A DNA stretch of 64,000 nucleotides from Micromonospora carbonacea (GTDB lineage: Bacteria > Actinomycetota > Actinomycetes > Mycobacteriales > Micromonosporaceae): positions 1,462,001 through 1,526,000 of the forward strand of contig NZ_JACHMZ010000001.1 in the NCBI RefSeq assembly GCF_014205165.1, in the 5' to 3' direction. Made by a program: the position numbers and the translations under genes. This document shows, piece after piece, positions 52,052-60,032 of the stretch (positions are counted from its first letter, which is position 1; each line of letters starts with the position of its first letter). The notes under the pieces are model-generated. The model did not search any database, had not been told where the DNA came from, and saw only the letters and a list, made by a program, of their open reading frames with translations.

Positions 52052-52747
52052 ATGGGGGGTACGGATCCGGGCTCGGCCCGGGAAGAGGCGGAGCGGCTGG
52101 TCGCCACGGTCCTCGCGGCGGCGAGGCTGGCCGCCGCGGGCGCCGGATCGGGCGGCGGCTCCGGGGCGGGGCCGTGGGGTCCGCTCGGTGGGATCGTGTC
52201 CAGTGTCCTCGGTCACAGCGGGGGCGGCTCCACGGCGGCCCGGCCGGCCGGCGGCGGGCACGGCGGTTTCGCCACCGGTGCGGCCGAATGCTGCATCTGT
52301 CCGCTCTGCCGCGGTATCGCGGCGTTGCGCGACCCGAGTCCGGAATTCGCCGAGCGGCTCGCCACGGGGGCCGGCGATCTGGCCGCCGGGGTGGCCAGCC
52401 TGCTGCGCGCGTTCGCGTCGGCCGACGAGCCGGCCGCCGGTGGCACACCGGCCGCCGACACCGCCGCGCCGTCGCCCCGACCGGCGGCTGACCAGGCATC
52501 GGGCGATCATGTGTGGCGCGAGGCCACCCGCACCGGGCATGATTCTCACCCGGCGCCGGATGAGGACGTGTGGTCCGCCGCGACCCGAGGGGAGGGTCCG
52601 GGCGTTCCGGCCGCCGCCGTGCCGCCCGCCGACGACGCCGGGCCGGACGTGCCGGGGGCTCCCCGGCCGCCGGCCGGCCGACCCGTGGTGCCCGCGTCGC
52701 GGGCCCCCGGTGGCGCGGGAGGGGACGCACCAGGCGACGGGGCCTGA
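52052..52747 (+). CDS. DUF5304-like protein with a Cys-rich core
   Basis: A 231-residue protein of unknown function. Residues ~10-60 hold a helix (SAREEAERLVATVLAAARLAA) and a Gly-rich loop. The central ECCICPLCRGIAALRDPSPEFAERLATGAGDLAAG split across ~78-112 contains CxxCxxC-type cysteines, a probable metal site. The last ~110 residues are Pro/Ala-rich and look disordered. The ATG at 52052 follows AGAGGAG. It is 43 bases after the SRPBCC gene, on the same strand. I recall such proteins as actinobacterial and next to SRPBCC and ROK genes. Confidence 0.75.
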   Translation: MGGTDPGSAREEAERLVATVLAAARLAAAGAGSGGGSGAGPWGPLGGIVSSVLGHSGGGSTAARPAGGGHGGFATGAAECCICPLCRGIAALRDPSPEFAERLATGAGDLAAGVASLLRAFASADEPAAGGTPAADTAAPSPRPAADQASGDHVWREATRTGHDSHPAPDEDVWSAATRGEGPGVPAAAVPPADDAGPDVPGAPRPPAGRPVVPASRAPGGAGGDAPGDGA

Positions 52748-52825
52748 CCACCGGACATCCCGTCCCACCGGCACGGCGGACCGCCGTGCCGGTGCCGGGC
52801 AGCACAGCAGAGGGGAGTGGCAGCG

Positions 52826-53773
52826 GTGACGCTGACCATCGGAGTCGACGTCGGTGGCACGAAGGTGGCCGGCGGTGTCGTCGACGACACCGGCAACGTA
52901 CTCGTGCAGGCCCGACGGGACACCCCCGCCGACAACGTGGGCAAGACCCGCGACGTCATCATCGAGGTGGTCAGCGAACTCTCCGCCGGCCGGCAGATCG
53001 ACGCCGTCGGCATCGGCGCGGCCGGCTGGATCGACGCCACCCGCTCCACCGTCCTCTTCGCGCCCAACCTGGCCTGGCGCGACGAGCCCCTGCGCGAGTA
53101 CGTCAGCCGGGCCACCGGCCTGCCGGTGATCGTCGAGAACGACGGGAACGTCGCCGCCTGGGCCGAGTTCCGCTACGGCGCGGCCCGGCACGCCGACGAC
53201 TCCATGGTCATGTTCACCATCGGCACCGGCGTCGGCGGCGGCATCGTGCTCGGCGGCGAGCTGGTGCGCGGCGCCCACGGCATCGCCGCCGAGCTGGGCC
53301 ACATGCTCACCGTCCCCGACGGACACCAGTGCGGCTGCGGCCGGCTCGGCTGCATCGAGCAGTACGCCAGCGGCAGCGCCCTGGTGCGCTTCGCCCGCGC
53401 GGCCGCCCGCCAGGAGCCGCACCGGGCCGTCGCCCTGCTGGAGCTGGCCGGCGGCGAGGCCGAGGCGGTCACCGGCCCGATGGTGACCGCCGCCGCCCAG
53501 GGCGGCGACCCCGTCTCCGCCGAGGCGTTCGCGCAGGTCGGGCGCTGGCTCGGCACCAGCCTCGCCGACATGGCGCAGATCCTCGACCCGCAGGTCCTCG
53601 TCGTCGGCGGCGGCGTCGTCGAGGCGGGCGACCTGCTGCTCGGCCCGACCCGGCGCTCCTTCACCGACGCGTTGGCCCAGCGCAGCCGGCTCCCCGTCGC
53701 CGAGGTGCTCCCCGCCGAGCTGGGCAACACCGCCGGCGTGATCGGCGCCGCCGACCTGGCCCGCCGGCTGTAG
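52826..53773 (+). CDS. ROK family glucokinase
   Basis: Sugar kinase of 315 residues that phosphorylates glucose with ATP (or polyphosphate). The phosphate loop IGVDVGGTKVAGGVV (start), the AGWIDATRSTVLFAPNLAW segment, VENDGNVAAWAEF with the catalytic Asp, and GTGVGGGIVLGGELVRGAHG follow the ROK pattern. The zinc motif CGCGRLGCIEQYASG is complete. I chose the GTG at 52826 because GGGGAG lies about eight bases upstream; a GTG nine bases earlier (52817) is the alternative. It is in the core actinobacterial block downstream of fadD15 and SRPBCC genes. Confidence 0.92.
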   Translation: MTLTIGVDVGGTKVAGGVVDDTGNVLVQARRDTPADNVGKTRDVIIEVVSELSAGRQIDAVGIGAAGWIDATRSTVLFAPNLAWRDEPLREYVSRATGLPVIVENDGNVAAWAEFRYGAARHADDSMVMFTIGTGVGGGIVLGGELVRGAHGIAAELGHMLTVPDGHQCGCGRLGCIEQYASGSALVRFARAAARQEPHRAVALLELAGGEAEAVTGPMVTAAAQGGDPVSAEAFAQVGRWLGTSLADMAQILDPQVLVVGGGVVEAGDLLLGPTRRSFTDALAQRSRLPVAEVLPAELGNTAGVIGAADLARRL

Positions 53774-53782
53774 GGGGCCGGG

Positions 53783-54508
53783 ATGACCGAGACGGGCCGG
53801 GTGGCCGACACCCCGGGCGGCGTGCCGCTGCGCGTCGTGTCGTACAACGTGCACAGCCAGCGCGACGACCAGGCCGCGCTGGCGGCGGTGGTCCGCGCGG
53901 CCGCCCCCGACGTGGTGATCGTGCAGGAGGCGCCCCGGCGGTTCCGGTGGCGGCAGAAGTGCGCGTCGCTGGCCGAGTCGTTCGGGCTGGTCGTCGCCGC
54001 CGGCGGCCTGCCGTCGCTGGGCAACCTGCTGCTGACCAGCCTGCGGGTGCGGGTGGCCGACACCCGCTGCCAGCGCTACCCGCTGACCCCGGGCCGGCAC
54101 ATGCGCGGGGCGGCGTACGCCGAATGCCGCGTCGGCGGCACCCGGTTCCTGCTGGCCGGCTCGCACCTGTCCACCGACCCGGCCGAGCGCCCCGCGCAGG
54201 CGGCGGCGTTCAAGCGGGAGCTGGCCGCCGCCGACCTGCCCGTGGTCGCCGCCGCCGACCTCAACGAGGGCCCGGACGGCCCGGCCTGGGCGACCGTCGG
54301 CGCGGGGCTGACCGACGCGGCGGTCGCGGCCGACCGCGCCGACCGGCTCACCTACTCGTGCGCCGACCCGCGCCGCCGCATCGACGCCGTCTTCGTCGAC
54401 CCCCGGATCACCGTCGTCGACTACGACGTGGTCGACACGCCGCAGGCCCGCCGGGCCAGCGACCACTTCCCCGTCGTGGTCGACCTGCTGCTGCCCGCCG
54501 CCGGCTGA
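53783..54508 (+). CDS. endonuclease/exonuclease/phosphatase family protein
   Basis: A 241-residue DNase I-like fold protein. Motifs: RVVSYNVHSQRDDQAALAAVV (catalytic Asn), VVIVQEAPRRFRW (metal Glu), FLLAGSHLSTDPAERPAQ (His), VAAADLNEGPDGPAW (Asp-x-Asn) and the closing RASDHFPVVVDLLL (Asp-His). All key residues are present, so it should be an active phosphoesterase; the substrate could be DNA, a phospholipid or an inositol phosphate. It begins 9 bases after the ROK gene, so they are likely one operon. Confidence 0.9.
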   Translation: MTETGRVADTPGGVPLRVVSYNVHSQRDDQAALAAVVRAAAPDVVIVQEAPRRFRWRQKCASLAESFGLVVAAGGLPSLGNLLLTSLRVRVADTRCQRYPLTPGRHMRGAAYAECRVGGTRFLLAGSHLSTDPAERPAQAAAFKRELAAADLPVVAAADLNEGPDGPAWATVGAGLTDAAVAADRADRLTYSCADPRRRIDAVFVDPRITVVDYDVVDTPQARRASDHFPVVVDLLLPAAG

Positions 54509-54610
54509 CGCGGCGCGCGACCCACCGTCCACAAGGACTGGACAAACCGGTCGGGTTACCGGAAGGATTTCGCAGCGACCCGGCACTCGTGCCGCACAAA
54601 GGAGAATCCG

Positions 54611-56014
54611 GTGTCCCCCTCCACCGACCCCGGCCGTCCCGAGCCGGACGCGACGACGCTCGCCCCGCCCCGGGACGCCCGACCGGTCTCCGACCGAGGC
54701 GAGACGGTCTGCGTCATCGGGGCCGGGGCCAGCGGCCTCACCGCCGTGAAGAACCTGCGCGAGCACGGCTTCGGCGTCGACTGCTACGAGCGGGAGACCG
54801 GCGTCGGCGGCGCGTGGAACTGGCGGCACGACCGCAGCCCCGTCTACGCCAGCACCCACCTGATCTCGTCGCGGCCGTTCACCCAGTTCCCCGACTTCCC
54901 GATGCCGGACGACTGGCCGGACTACCCGCACCACAGCCAGGTGCTCACCTACTTCGAGCGCTACGCCGACCACTTCGACCTGCGCCAGCACATCTGGTTC
55001 GGCACCGAGGTCATCCGGGTCGAGCCGGTCGACGGCGACCGCTGGGACGTCACCACCCGCAGCACCGGCGGCTACGGCCCCGAGCGCACCTCCCGGTACG
55101 CCGCCGTGGTCGTCGCCAACGGTCACAACTGGTCGCCGAAGCTGCCCCGCTACGAGGGGCTGGAGGAGTTCCGGGGCGAGATCATGCACGCCTCGTCGTA
55201 CAAGGACCCGGCGCAGCTGCGCGGCAAGCGGGTGCTGGTCGTCGGTGCCGGCAACACCGGCTGCGACATCGCCGTCGAGGCGGCCCAGCAGGCGTCCCAC
55301 TGCTGGCACTCCACCCGCCGCGGCTACTGGTACGCCCCCAAGTACGTCCTCGGCCGTCCCGCCGACCAGGTCAACGACACCCTGCTCGCCCTGCGGGTGC
55401 CGCTGCGCGTGCGGCAGTGGCTCTACCACTGGACGCTGCGGCTCACCGTCGGCGACCTGACCCGGTTCGGCCTGCCCAAGCCCGACCACCGGGTCTACGA
55501 GACCCACCCCATCGCCAACAGCCAGCTCGTCTACCACGTCGGCCACGGCCAGATCACCCCCGTGCCGGACGTGGCCCGGTTCCACGCCAAGGCCGTCGAG
55601 CTCACCGACGGCCGCGAGATCGACCCGGAGCTGGTCGTCTTCGCCACCGGCTACCTGCCGCGCTTCGAGTTCCTCGACCCCCGGGTGCTCGGCGCCGACG
55701 GGTCGGGGCGGCCCCGGCTGTGGCTCAACGCGCTCGTCCCCGGCCACCCGACCCTCGCCGTCGCCGGCCTGGTCCAGCCCGACTCGGGCGTCTTCACCCT
55801 GTCGCACTGGCAGACCGTCCTGTTCGCCCGGCTGCTCGCCCTGCGCGTGCGCCGGCCGGAGCGGGCCGCCGCGTTCGCGCAGCGGGTCACCGCCGGGGCC
55901 GGCGAGCGCTACTCGGGGAAGGTCAAGGACAGCAGCCGGCACTGGTTCGAGGTGGGCCACGCCGACTACCTGCGCGCCATCCAGCGCGCCATGCACGAGC
56001 TGGAGGAGAAGTGA
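54611..56014 (+). CDS. flavin-containing monooxygenase (FMO/BVMO-like)
   Basis: FAD/NADPH enzyme of 467 residues. The FAD loop is VCVIGAGASGLTAVKNL (GAGASG at 37-42), the FMO fingerprint is FRGEIMHASSYKDP, the NADPH loop VLVVGAGNTGCDIAVEAAQQ, and the FATGYLPRFEF motif follows. The GVGGAWNWRHDRSPVYA segment marks the substrate side. It is closest to N-oxygenating FMOs and Baeyer-Villiger enzymes acting on ketones; the substrate is unknown. The GTG at 54611 follows AAAGGAGAA. The stop overlaps the alpha/beta hydrolase gene (GTGA), a pairing typical of BVMO-esterase pathways. Confidence 0.92.
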   Translation: MSPSTDPGRPEPDATTLAPPRDARPVSDRGETVCVIGAGASGLTAVKNLREHGFGVDCYERETGVGGAWNWRHDRSPVYASTHLISSRPFTQFPDFPMPDDWPDYPHHSQVLTYFERYADHFDLRQHIWFGTEVIRVEPVDGDRWDVTTRSTGGYGPERTSRYAAVVVANGHNWSPKLPRYEGLEEFRGEIMHASSYKDPAQLRGKRVLVVGAGNTGCDIAVEAAQQASHCWHSTRRGYWYAPKYVLGRPADQVNDTLLALRVPLRVRQWLYHWTLRLTVGDLTRFGLPKPDHRVYETHPIANSQLVYHVGHGQITPVPDVARFHAKAVELTDGREIDPELVVFATGYLPRFEFLDPRVLGADGSGRPRLWLNALVPGHPTLAVAGLVQPDSGVFTLSHWQTVLFARLLALRVRRPERAAAFAQRVTAGAGERYSGKVKDSSRHWFEVGHADYLRAIQRAMHELEEK

Positions 56015-56832
56015 GCCAGCAGCAGCGGGTCCGGATCATGCGCGGCCGGGAGTGGGCCCGGCCCGTCCGCCCGGCCCGCCGCGAGGTGCTCAGCGCGCTC
56101 CCCGAGGTCGAGCAGGGCCGCCCGCCGCTGCTGTTCGTGCCCGGCTTCGGCCACGGCGCGTGGGCGTTCGCCGAGCACTGGCTGGGCCACGTCGCCGGTC
56201 GCGGCTTCCCGGCGTACGCGCTGAGCCTGCGCGGGCACGGCGGCAGCGAGCCGGCGCCGGAGGCGACGCTGCGGGCGTACACCCACGACGTGACGCAGGT
56301 GGCGGCGGGCCTGCCGCGCCAGGCGGTGCTGGTGGGGCACGGCGCCGGGGCCCTGGTGGTGCGGCACGCCCTGGCCCGCTATCCGGCGCGGGCGGCGGTG
56401 CTGGTGGCCCCGGTGCTCGGCGACTGGGCGACGCTCGGCACGGCGCTGCGCCGCAACCCCGGCGGCACCCTGCCCGCGTTCGTCGGCGCGGGCCTGCGGC
56501 TGAGCCGACGGCAGCTGTTCAGCCGCGAGCTGCCCGACGCCGACGCCCGCCGGTACGCCGCCCGCCTCGGGCGCGCCGGCCGGCGCGCCCAGTGGCAGCT
56601 GCTCACCCACCGCGACCCGGAGCCGGCCGTGGGCGACCCGCCCGTGCTGGTCCTGGGCAGCCCCGACGACCGGGTGGTCCCGCCGGCCGCGCTGACCCGG
56701 GCCGCCCGGCTGCACGGCGGCGCGCCGCTGCTCTTCCCCGGCATGGGGCACGACCTGATGCTCGACGTCCGCTGGCGGGAGCCGATCGACGCGATCCTGG
56801 ACTGGCTGGAGAAGGAACACCCGCCGGCCTGA
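56011..56832 (+). CDS. alpha/beta hydrolase-fold protein lacking the nucleophile Ser
   Basis: A 273-residue alpha/beta-hydrolase fold. The oxyanion segment FVPGFGHGAWAF is present, and the acid and base positions fit (GSPDDRVVPP ~218, GMGHDLM ~246). But the nucleophile elbow, normally GxSxG, reads GHGAG (109-113): the serine is replaced by Gly111 (codon at 56341-56343). The protein is therefore unlikely to work as a normal esterase. It may be a non-catalytic partner or use another mechanism. The GTG start overlaps the stop of the monooxygenase gene. Confidence 0.88.
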   Translation: MSQQQRVRIMRGREWARPVRPARREVLSALPEVEQGRPPLLFVPGFGHGAWAFAEHWLGHVAGRGFPAYALSLRGHGGSEPAPEATLRAYTHDVTQVAAGLPRQAVLVGHGAGALVVRHALARYPARAAVLVAPVLGDWATLGTALRRNPGGTLPAFVGAGLRLSRRQLFSRELPDADARRYAARLGRAGRRAQWQLLTHRDPEPAVGDPPVLVLGSPDDRVVPPAALTRAARLHGGAPLLFPGMGHDLMLDVRWREPIDAILDWLEKEHPPA

Positions 56833-56833
56833 C

Positions 56834-56876
56834 CCGCTGCCGGCGCGACCCGTCGACCGGGGCGCGCCAGCAGCGG
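56834..56876. terminator. hairpin between the hydrolase and otsA genes
   Basis: The arms CCGCTGCCGGCGCG and CGCGCCAGCAGCGG pair with one mismatch around a 15-base loop. It separates two convergent genes. Confidence 0.65.
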
Positions 56877-56901
56877 CGGCCGGGCGGGGCGGAACGCCCG
56901 G

Positions 56902-58329
56902 TCAGCCGGTGGGGGCGAGGTGGGTCAGCAGCGACCCGCCGTCGTCGAGGGCGCTGAGGTAGGAGCGGGCCCACGCCCGGATGTCGTTGCGGTGCAGGTG
57001 TTCGCGCATCGCCCGCATCCGCGGCGTGACGTCGGCCGGGTCGGCCTCGAGCGCCGAGAGCAGCCCCTGCTTGAGCCCCTCCAGGTCGTGCGGGTTGACC
57101 AGGTACGCCTGCGGCAGCTCGGCCGCCGCCCCGGCGAACTCGCTGAGCAGCAGCGCACCCGTGTCGTCGACCCGGGCCGCCACGTACTCCTTGGCGACCA
57201 GGTTCATCCCGTCGCGCAGCGGGGTCACCGCCATCACGTCGGCGACCCGGTAGAGCGCCGCCAGCTCGGCCCGGTCGAACGGCTGGGTGAGGTAGTGGAT
57301 GGCGGGCTCGCCGACCCGGCCGAACTCGCCGTTGATCCGCCCCACCTCGCGCTCGACCCGGTCGCGCAGGATCTGGTACTGCGTGACCCGTTCCCGGCTG
57401 GGCACCGCCACCTGCACCAGCACCGTGTCGCGCACCTTGACGTGCCCGCTGGCCAGCAGCTCGCTGTAGGCCTTGAGGCGCTGCTCGATGCCCTTGGTGT
57501 AGTCCATCCGGTCGACGCTGAGGATGACGTGGCCGGGGTCGCCGAGGTCGTGGCGCAGCCGCTGGGCCCGGGCCGCCACGTCGGGGCGGCCCGCGAGGGC
57601 GGCCATCTCGGCGGTGTCGATCGAGACCGGGAACGCCCCGATGCGGACCACCCGGTCGTCGACACCGACGCGCCGGTCCGTCGCCGGCAGCTCCAGCACC
57701 TTGGCGACGAGCTGGGCGAAGTTGTGCGCGGCCTGGGCGCGCTGGAAGCCGATCAGGTCGGCGCCGAGCATGCCGCGCAGCAGCTCGGCCCGGCGGGGGA
57801 GCTGCATGAACAGCTCCGGCGGGGGGAACGGCACGTGCAGGAAGAAGCCGATCCGCAGGTCGGGACGCAGCTCCCGCAGCAGGCCGGGCACCAGTTGCAG
57901 GTGGTAGTCCTGGATCCAGACCACCGCGCCCTGCTCGGCCGCCTCGGCGGTCGCCTCGGCGAACCGCTGGTTGACCCGCTGGTACGCCTCCCACCAGCGG
58001 CGGTGGTATTCCGGCTGCTCCACCGCGTCGTGATAGAGCGGCCACAGGGTCGAGTTGGCGAAGCCCTCGTAGTGGTCGCGGAAGTCCTCGCTGCTCAGCG
58101 GCACGGTGCGCATCCGCACGCTGCCGATGTCGGGCAGGCTCGGCGCCGGCCCGGTGCCGCCGGCCCAGCCGACCCAGGTGGCCGGCGTGTGCCGGAGCAG
58201 GGGATGCAGGGCGCTCACCAGCCCGCCGGGACTGCGTCGCCATTCACAGGCGCCGTCGGGCGCCACACTGTCGTCGATGGGCAGGCGGTTGGCCACCACC
58301 ACGAGGGAACTCTGTCGCATCTCGGGCAT
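56902..58329 (-). CDS. otsA: trehalose-6-phosphate synthase (OtsA)
   Basis: GT20 enzyme that joins UDP- or GDP-glucose to glucose-6-phosphate, giving trehalose-6-phosphate for osmolyte and cell-wall trehalose. The 475-residue product begins [20 protein letters not shown]. Substrate motifs [45 protein letters not shown] and [15 protein letters not shown] are intact. No otsB is adjacent. The ATG at 58329 and the ATG at 58320 are both possible; neither has a strong ribosome site. The AT-richer 58380-58440 upstream holds repeated GTAAC and may be its promoter. Confidence 0.93.
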   Translation of the reverse strand: MPEMRQSSLVVVANRLPIDDSVAPDGACEWRRSPGGLVSALHPLLRHTPATWVGWAGGTGPAPSLPDIGSVRMRTVPLSSEDFRDHYEGFANSTLWPLYHDAVEQPEYHRRWWEAYQRVNQRFAEATAEAAEQGAVVWIQDYHLQLVPGLLRELRPDLRIGFFLHVPFPPPELFMQLPRRAELLRGMLGADLIGFQRAQAAHNFAQLVAKVLELPATDRRVGVDDRVVRIGAFPVSIDTAEMAALAGRPDVAARAQRLRHDLGDPGHVILSVDRMDYTKGIEQRLKAYSELLASGHVKVRDTVLVQVAVPSRERVTQYQILRDRVEREVGRINGEFGRVGEPAIHYLTQPFDRAELAALYRVADVMAVTPLRDGMNLVAKEYVAARVDDTGALLLSEFAGAAAELPQAYLVNPHDLEGLKQGLLSALEADPADVTPRMRAMREHLHRNDIRAWARSYLSALDDGGSLLTHLAPTG

Positions 58330-58525
58330 TCCGATCAGCAGAGACCGACCACCGCGAGCAAGGAACAACCGGGCAGCCAGTGCGGGAAGTGACGTACAGC
58401 GGTATTCCTACTGACAGTAAGTTACACCACTGTTACGCCTCCCGCCGAGGGCGGTGCGCGTCCCGCAATTCGGGCATCCGCCGTCCGCCTGTGGGGACGG
58501 ACCGCTACCCGGAGTATGGGGCGGG

Positions 58526-59353
58526 TCAGACCCGGGCGCCGTCGTCGGGGTCGTCGTCGGAGTCGCCGGGCCGCAGCCGCCAGATCAGCGTCACGAAGCC
58601 GGCGAGGATGCCGGTGAAGCCGAGCAGGGTCACCACGGACGAGTCCACCGGCAGCAGCGTCGGCTCCAGGAAGAGCACGAACCCGGCGACGATGGCCAGC
58701 ACGCCGGCCACCGCGTACTTGGAGACGCGGGGCAGCGGCGGTGGCGGCGGCGGGGTGTAGCGCTCGTCGGCGTCGTCGGGCAGGCCGGCGCCGAACGTGT
58801 CCAGCCCGTCCAGCAGGGACGGCTCGTCCTGCCGGCTCCCGCCGACGGAGACGCCCGAGACGTCGGCGGCCCACGGCAGCCGGCGTACGTCGGTGGCGGT
58901 GCCACCCTCGTCGGCGCCGACCCGGCCGGTCGTGCCGGCCGGCTGCTCGTCGGGCTCGTCGTCGATGTCCTCGGCGGCTGGCCAGGGATGCGCGCCGGCG
59001 GCTGGGGCGGTGTGGAAGCCGGCGACGATGCGGGCCCACTCGGCGTCGACGTCGGGCTCGTCGCGGGACGGGCCGGCGGGGGCCTCCTCGGCGAGCTGGG
59101 TGAGGTAGTCGCGTGCGGTCGTCAGGTGGGAGCGGTCGACGTAGAGCCGGTCCACGGGGCGGGCCGGGACGGTGGTGGTGCGGGTGACCGGGTTCAGGTC
59201 GGCCGACGGTTGCAGGTACGCGGCGATGCCGCCCGCGGCCAGGACGTCGAGCAGGTGCTCACCCACGCGCGGATCCACGTCGCCGGCGACCGCGTACTCG
59301 CTCGCGTCGAGCCCGTTGTCCCGCCGTCCCCGGCGGGCCCTACCCGCTGACAC
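58526..59353 (-). CDS. membrane-anchored hypothetical protein
   Basis: A 275-residue protein. Residues ~10-110 are an ordered N-terminal domain (LDASEYAVAGDVDPRVGEHLLDVLAAGGIAAYLQ, RPVDRLYVDRSHLTTARDYL) with a fold like DUF308-neighbour or SPOR-type alpha/beta units; I do not recognise it firmly. A disordered acidic stretch follows. Near the end are two membrane segments (YAVAGVLAIVAGFVLFLEPTLLP and VVTLLGFTGILAGFVTLIWRL). The C-terminus is acidic. The GTG at 59353 has AGGGAGG upstream. It is downstream of a palindrome-rich region and upstream of otsA. Confidence 0.75.
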   Translation of the reverse strand: MSAGRARRGRRDNGLDASEYAVAGDVDPRVGEHLLDVLAAGGIAAYLQPSADLNPVTRTTTVPARPVDRLYVDRSHLTTARDYLTQLAEEAPAGPSRDEPDVDAEWARIVAGFHTAPAAGAHPWPAAEDIDDEPDEQPAGTTGRVGADEGGTATDVRRLPWAADVSGVSVGGSRQDEPSLLDGLDTFGAGLPDDADERYTPPPPPPLPRVSKYAVAGVLAIVAGFVLFLEPTLLPVDSSVVTLLGFTGILAGFVTLIWRLRPGDSDDDPDDGARV

Positions 59354-60032
59354 CGGACATCCTCCCTCGCGCACCTCCCGGTGCGGTCGCCCCCGGCGCC
59401 CCGCACGCCGTGCCCTGAATCGTGACACGTCAGGGCCCCCTTCCGGGAGTGCGTTGTGGCGCGCCGTACGAAGTAAGGACCCTCCCGCAGGTCGGGGCGG
59501 GGCCTCAATGTCGGTTTTCGCTAATCGCTTGCCAACAGAAGCTCGTGGCCCGGCTCCCGCACCGACACCCCCGCCCGCCCCGGCACCCCGCTGCCCACCC
59601 CGTTACCCGGCTGCCCACCCCCTGTGCCGGCGCCTACGCAGCTGAGTCACCTACGACATCACCACTCCACCCTGCCTCCACCACCCCACCTTCCCCCACC
59701 CCACCCCCGCCCGGTCACCGCCCGCCGCGGTGATCAAGAGAGAAGCGTCAAAGTCGATCTCTGAGCTGACTCAGATTCCCGTGATCACCGCGTCTCTCGA
59801 TCACCGCGGCGGGGAGGGGGCGAGCCGGGGTGGGGGTGGAATGGGTGATGTCGTAGGTGACTCAGCTGCGTAGGCGCCGTAGCGCTGCGTCGTTCCTCGC
59901 GGCCTCGCGGCCTTCCGGCTTTGCCGCCTCGCGGCTTCGTGGCTTTGCGGCCTTCCGGCCTCGCCGTCCGCGCCGGGGCGCAGGGGTCCCGAGGGCGGGC
60001 CGGTCCGTCCGCAGTGGCCGGGCGGTGGCGGG
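59354..60032. other. gene-free region with a large palindromic element and T/C-rich low complexity
   Basis: 679 bases without a convincing gene. 59354-59627 shows only GC-rich sequence with CCCC/CACCCC runs and no coding signal. 59628-59879 is a nested palindrome described separately. 59890-59975 is low-complexity sequence built from GGCCTTCCGGC, GCCTCGCGGC and GGCTTTGC units, downstream of the cyclase-ATPase gene on the minus strand. Confidence 0.7.
59628..59879. repeat. 252-bp nested palindromic element (MITE- or REP-like)
   Basis: The outer arms are perfect 36-bp inverted repeats at 59628-59663 and 59844-59879 (ends CGGCGCCTACGCAGCTGAGT and its complement). Inner arms (~59719-59746 and ~59789-59814) are a near-perfect second inverted repeat around CCGCCGCGGTGATCAAGAGA. 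The core holds GTGATCAAGAGAGAAGCG and CTGACTCAG. No transposase is encoded. As one strand it could fold into a long hairpin. The AT-richer core stands out. I recall GATCAAGAGAGAA-type sequences in intergenic DNA of Micromonosporaceae; copy number cannot be tested here. Confidence 0.85.

Noticed and set aside
52570..56832. A 1420-codon continuous frame leading into the alpha/beta hydrolase
   Set aside because: Only its last 273 codons match a protein family; the earlier part lies out of frame over the ROK, endonuclease-like and monooxygenase genes.
58380..58440. Promoter or operator upstream of otsA with repeated GTAAC
   Set aside because: AT-richer sequence with two GTAAC copies is visible, but no -35/-10 pair at good spacing could be fixed, so it is mentioned only under otsA.
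59405..59500. Possible degenerate GGGGCCCC-type REP copy (AGGGCCCCCTTCC and GTAAGGACCCTCC)
   Set aside because: Only two short pieces resemble the element at 14556 and they do not form terminal inverted repeats; too weak to call.
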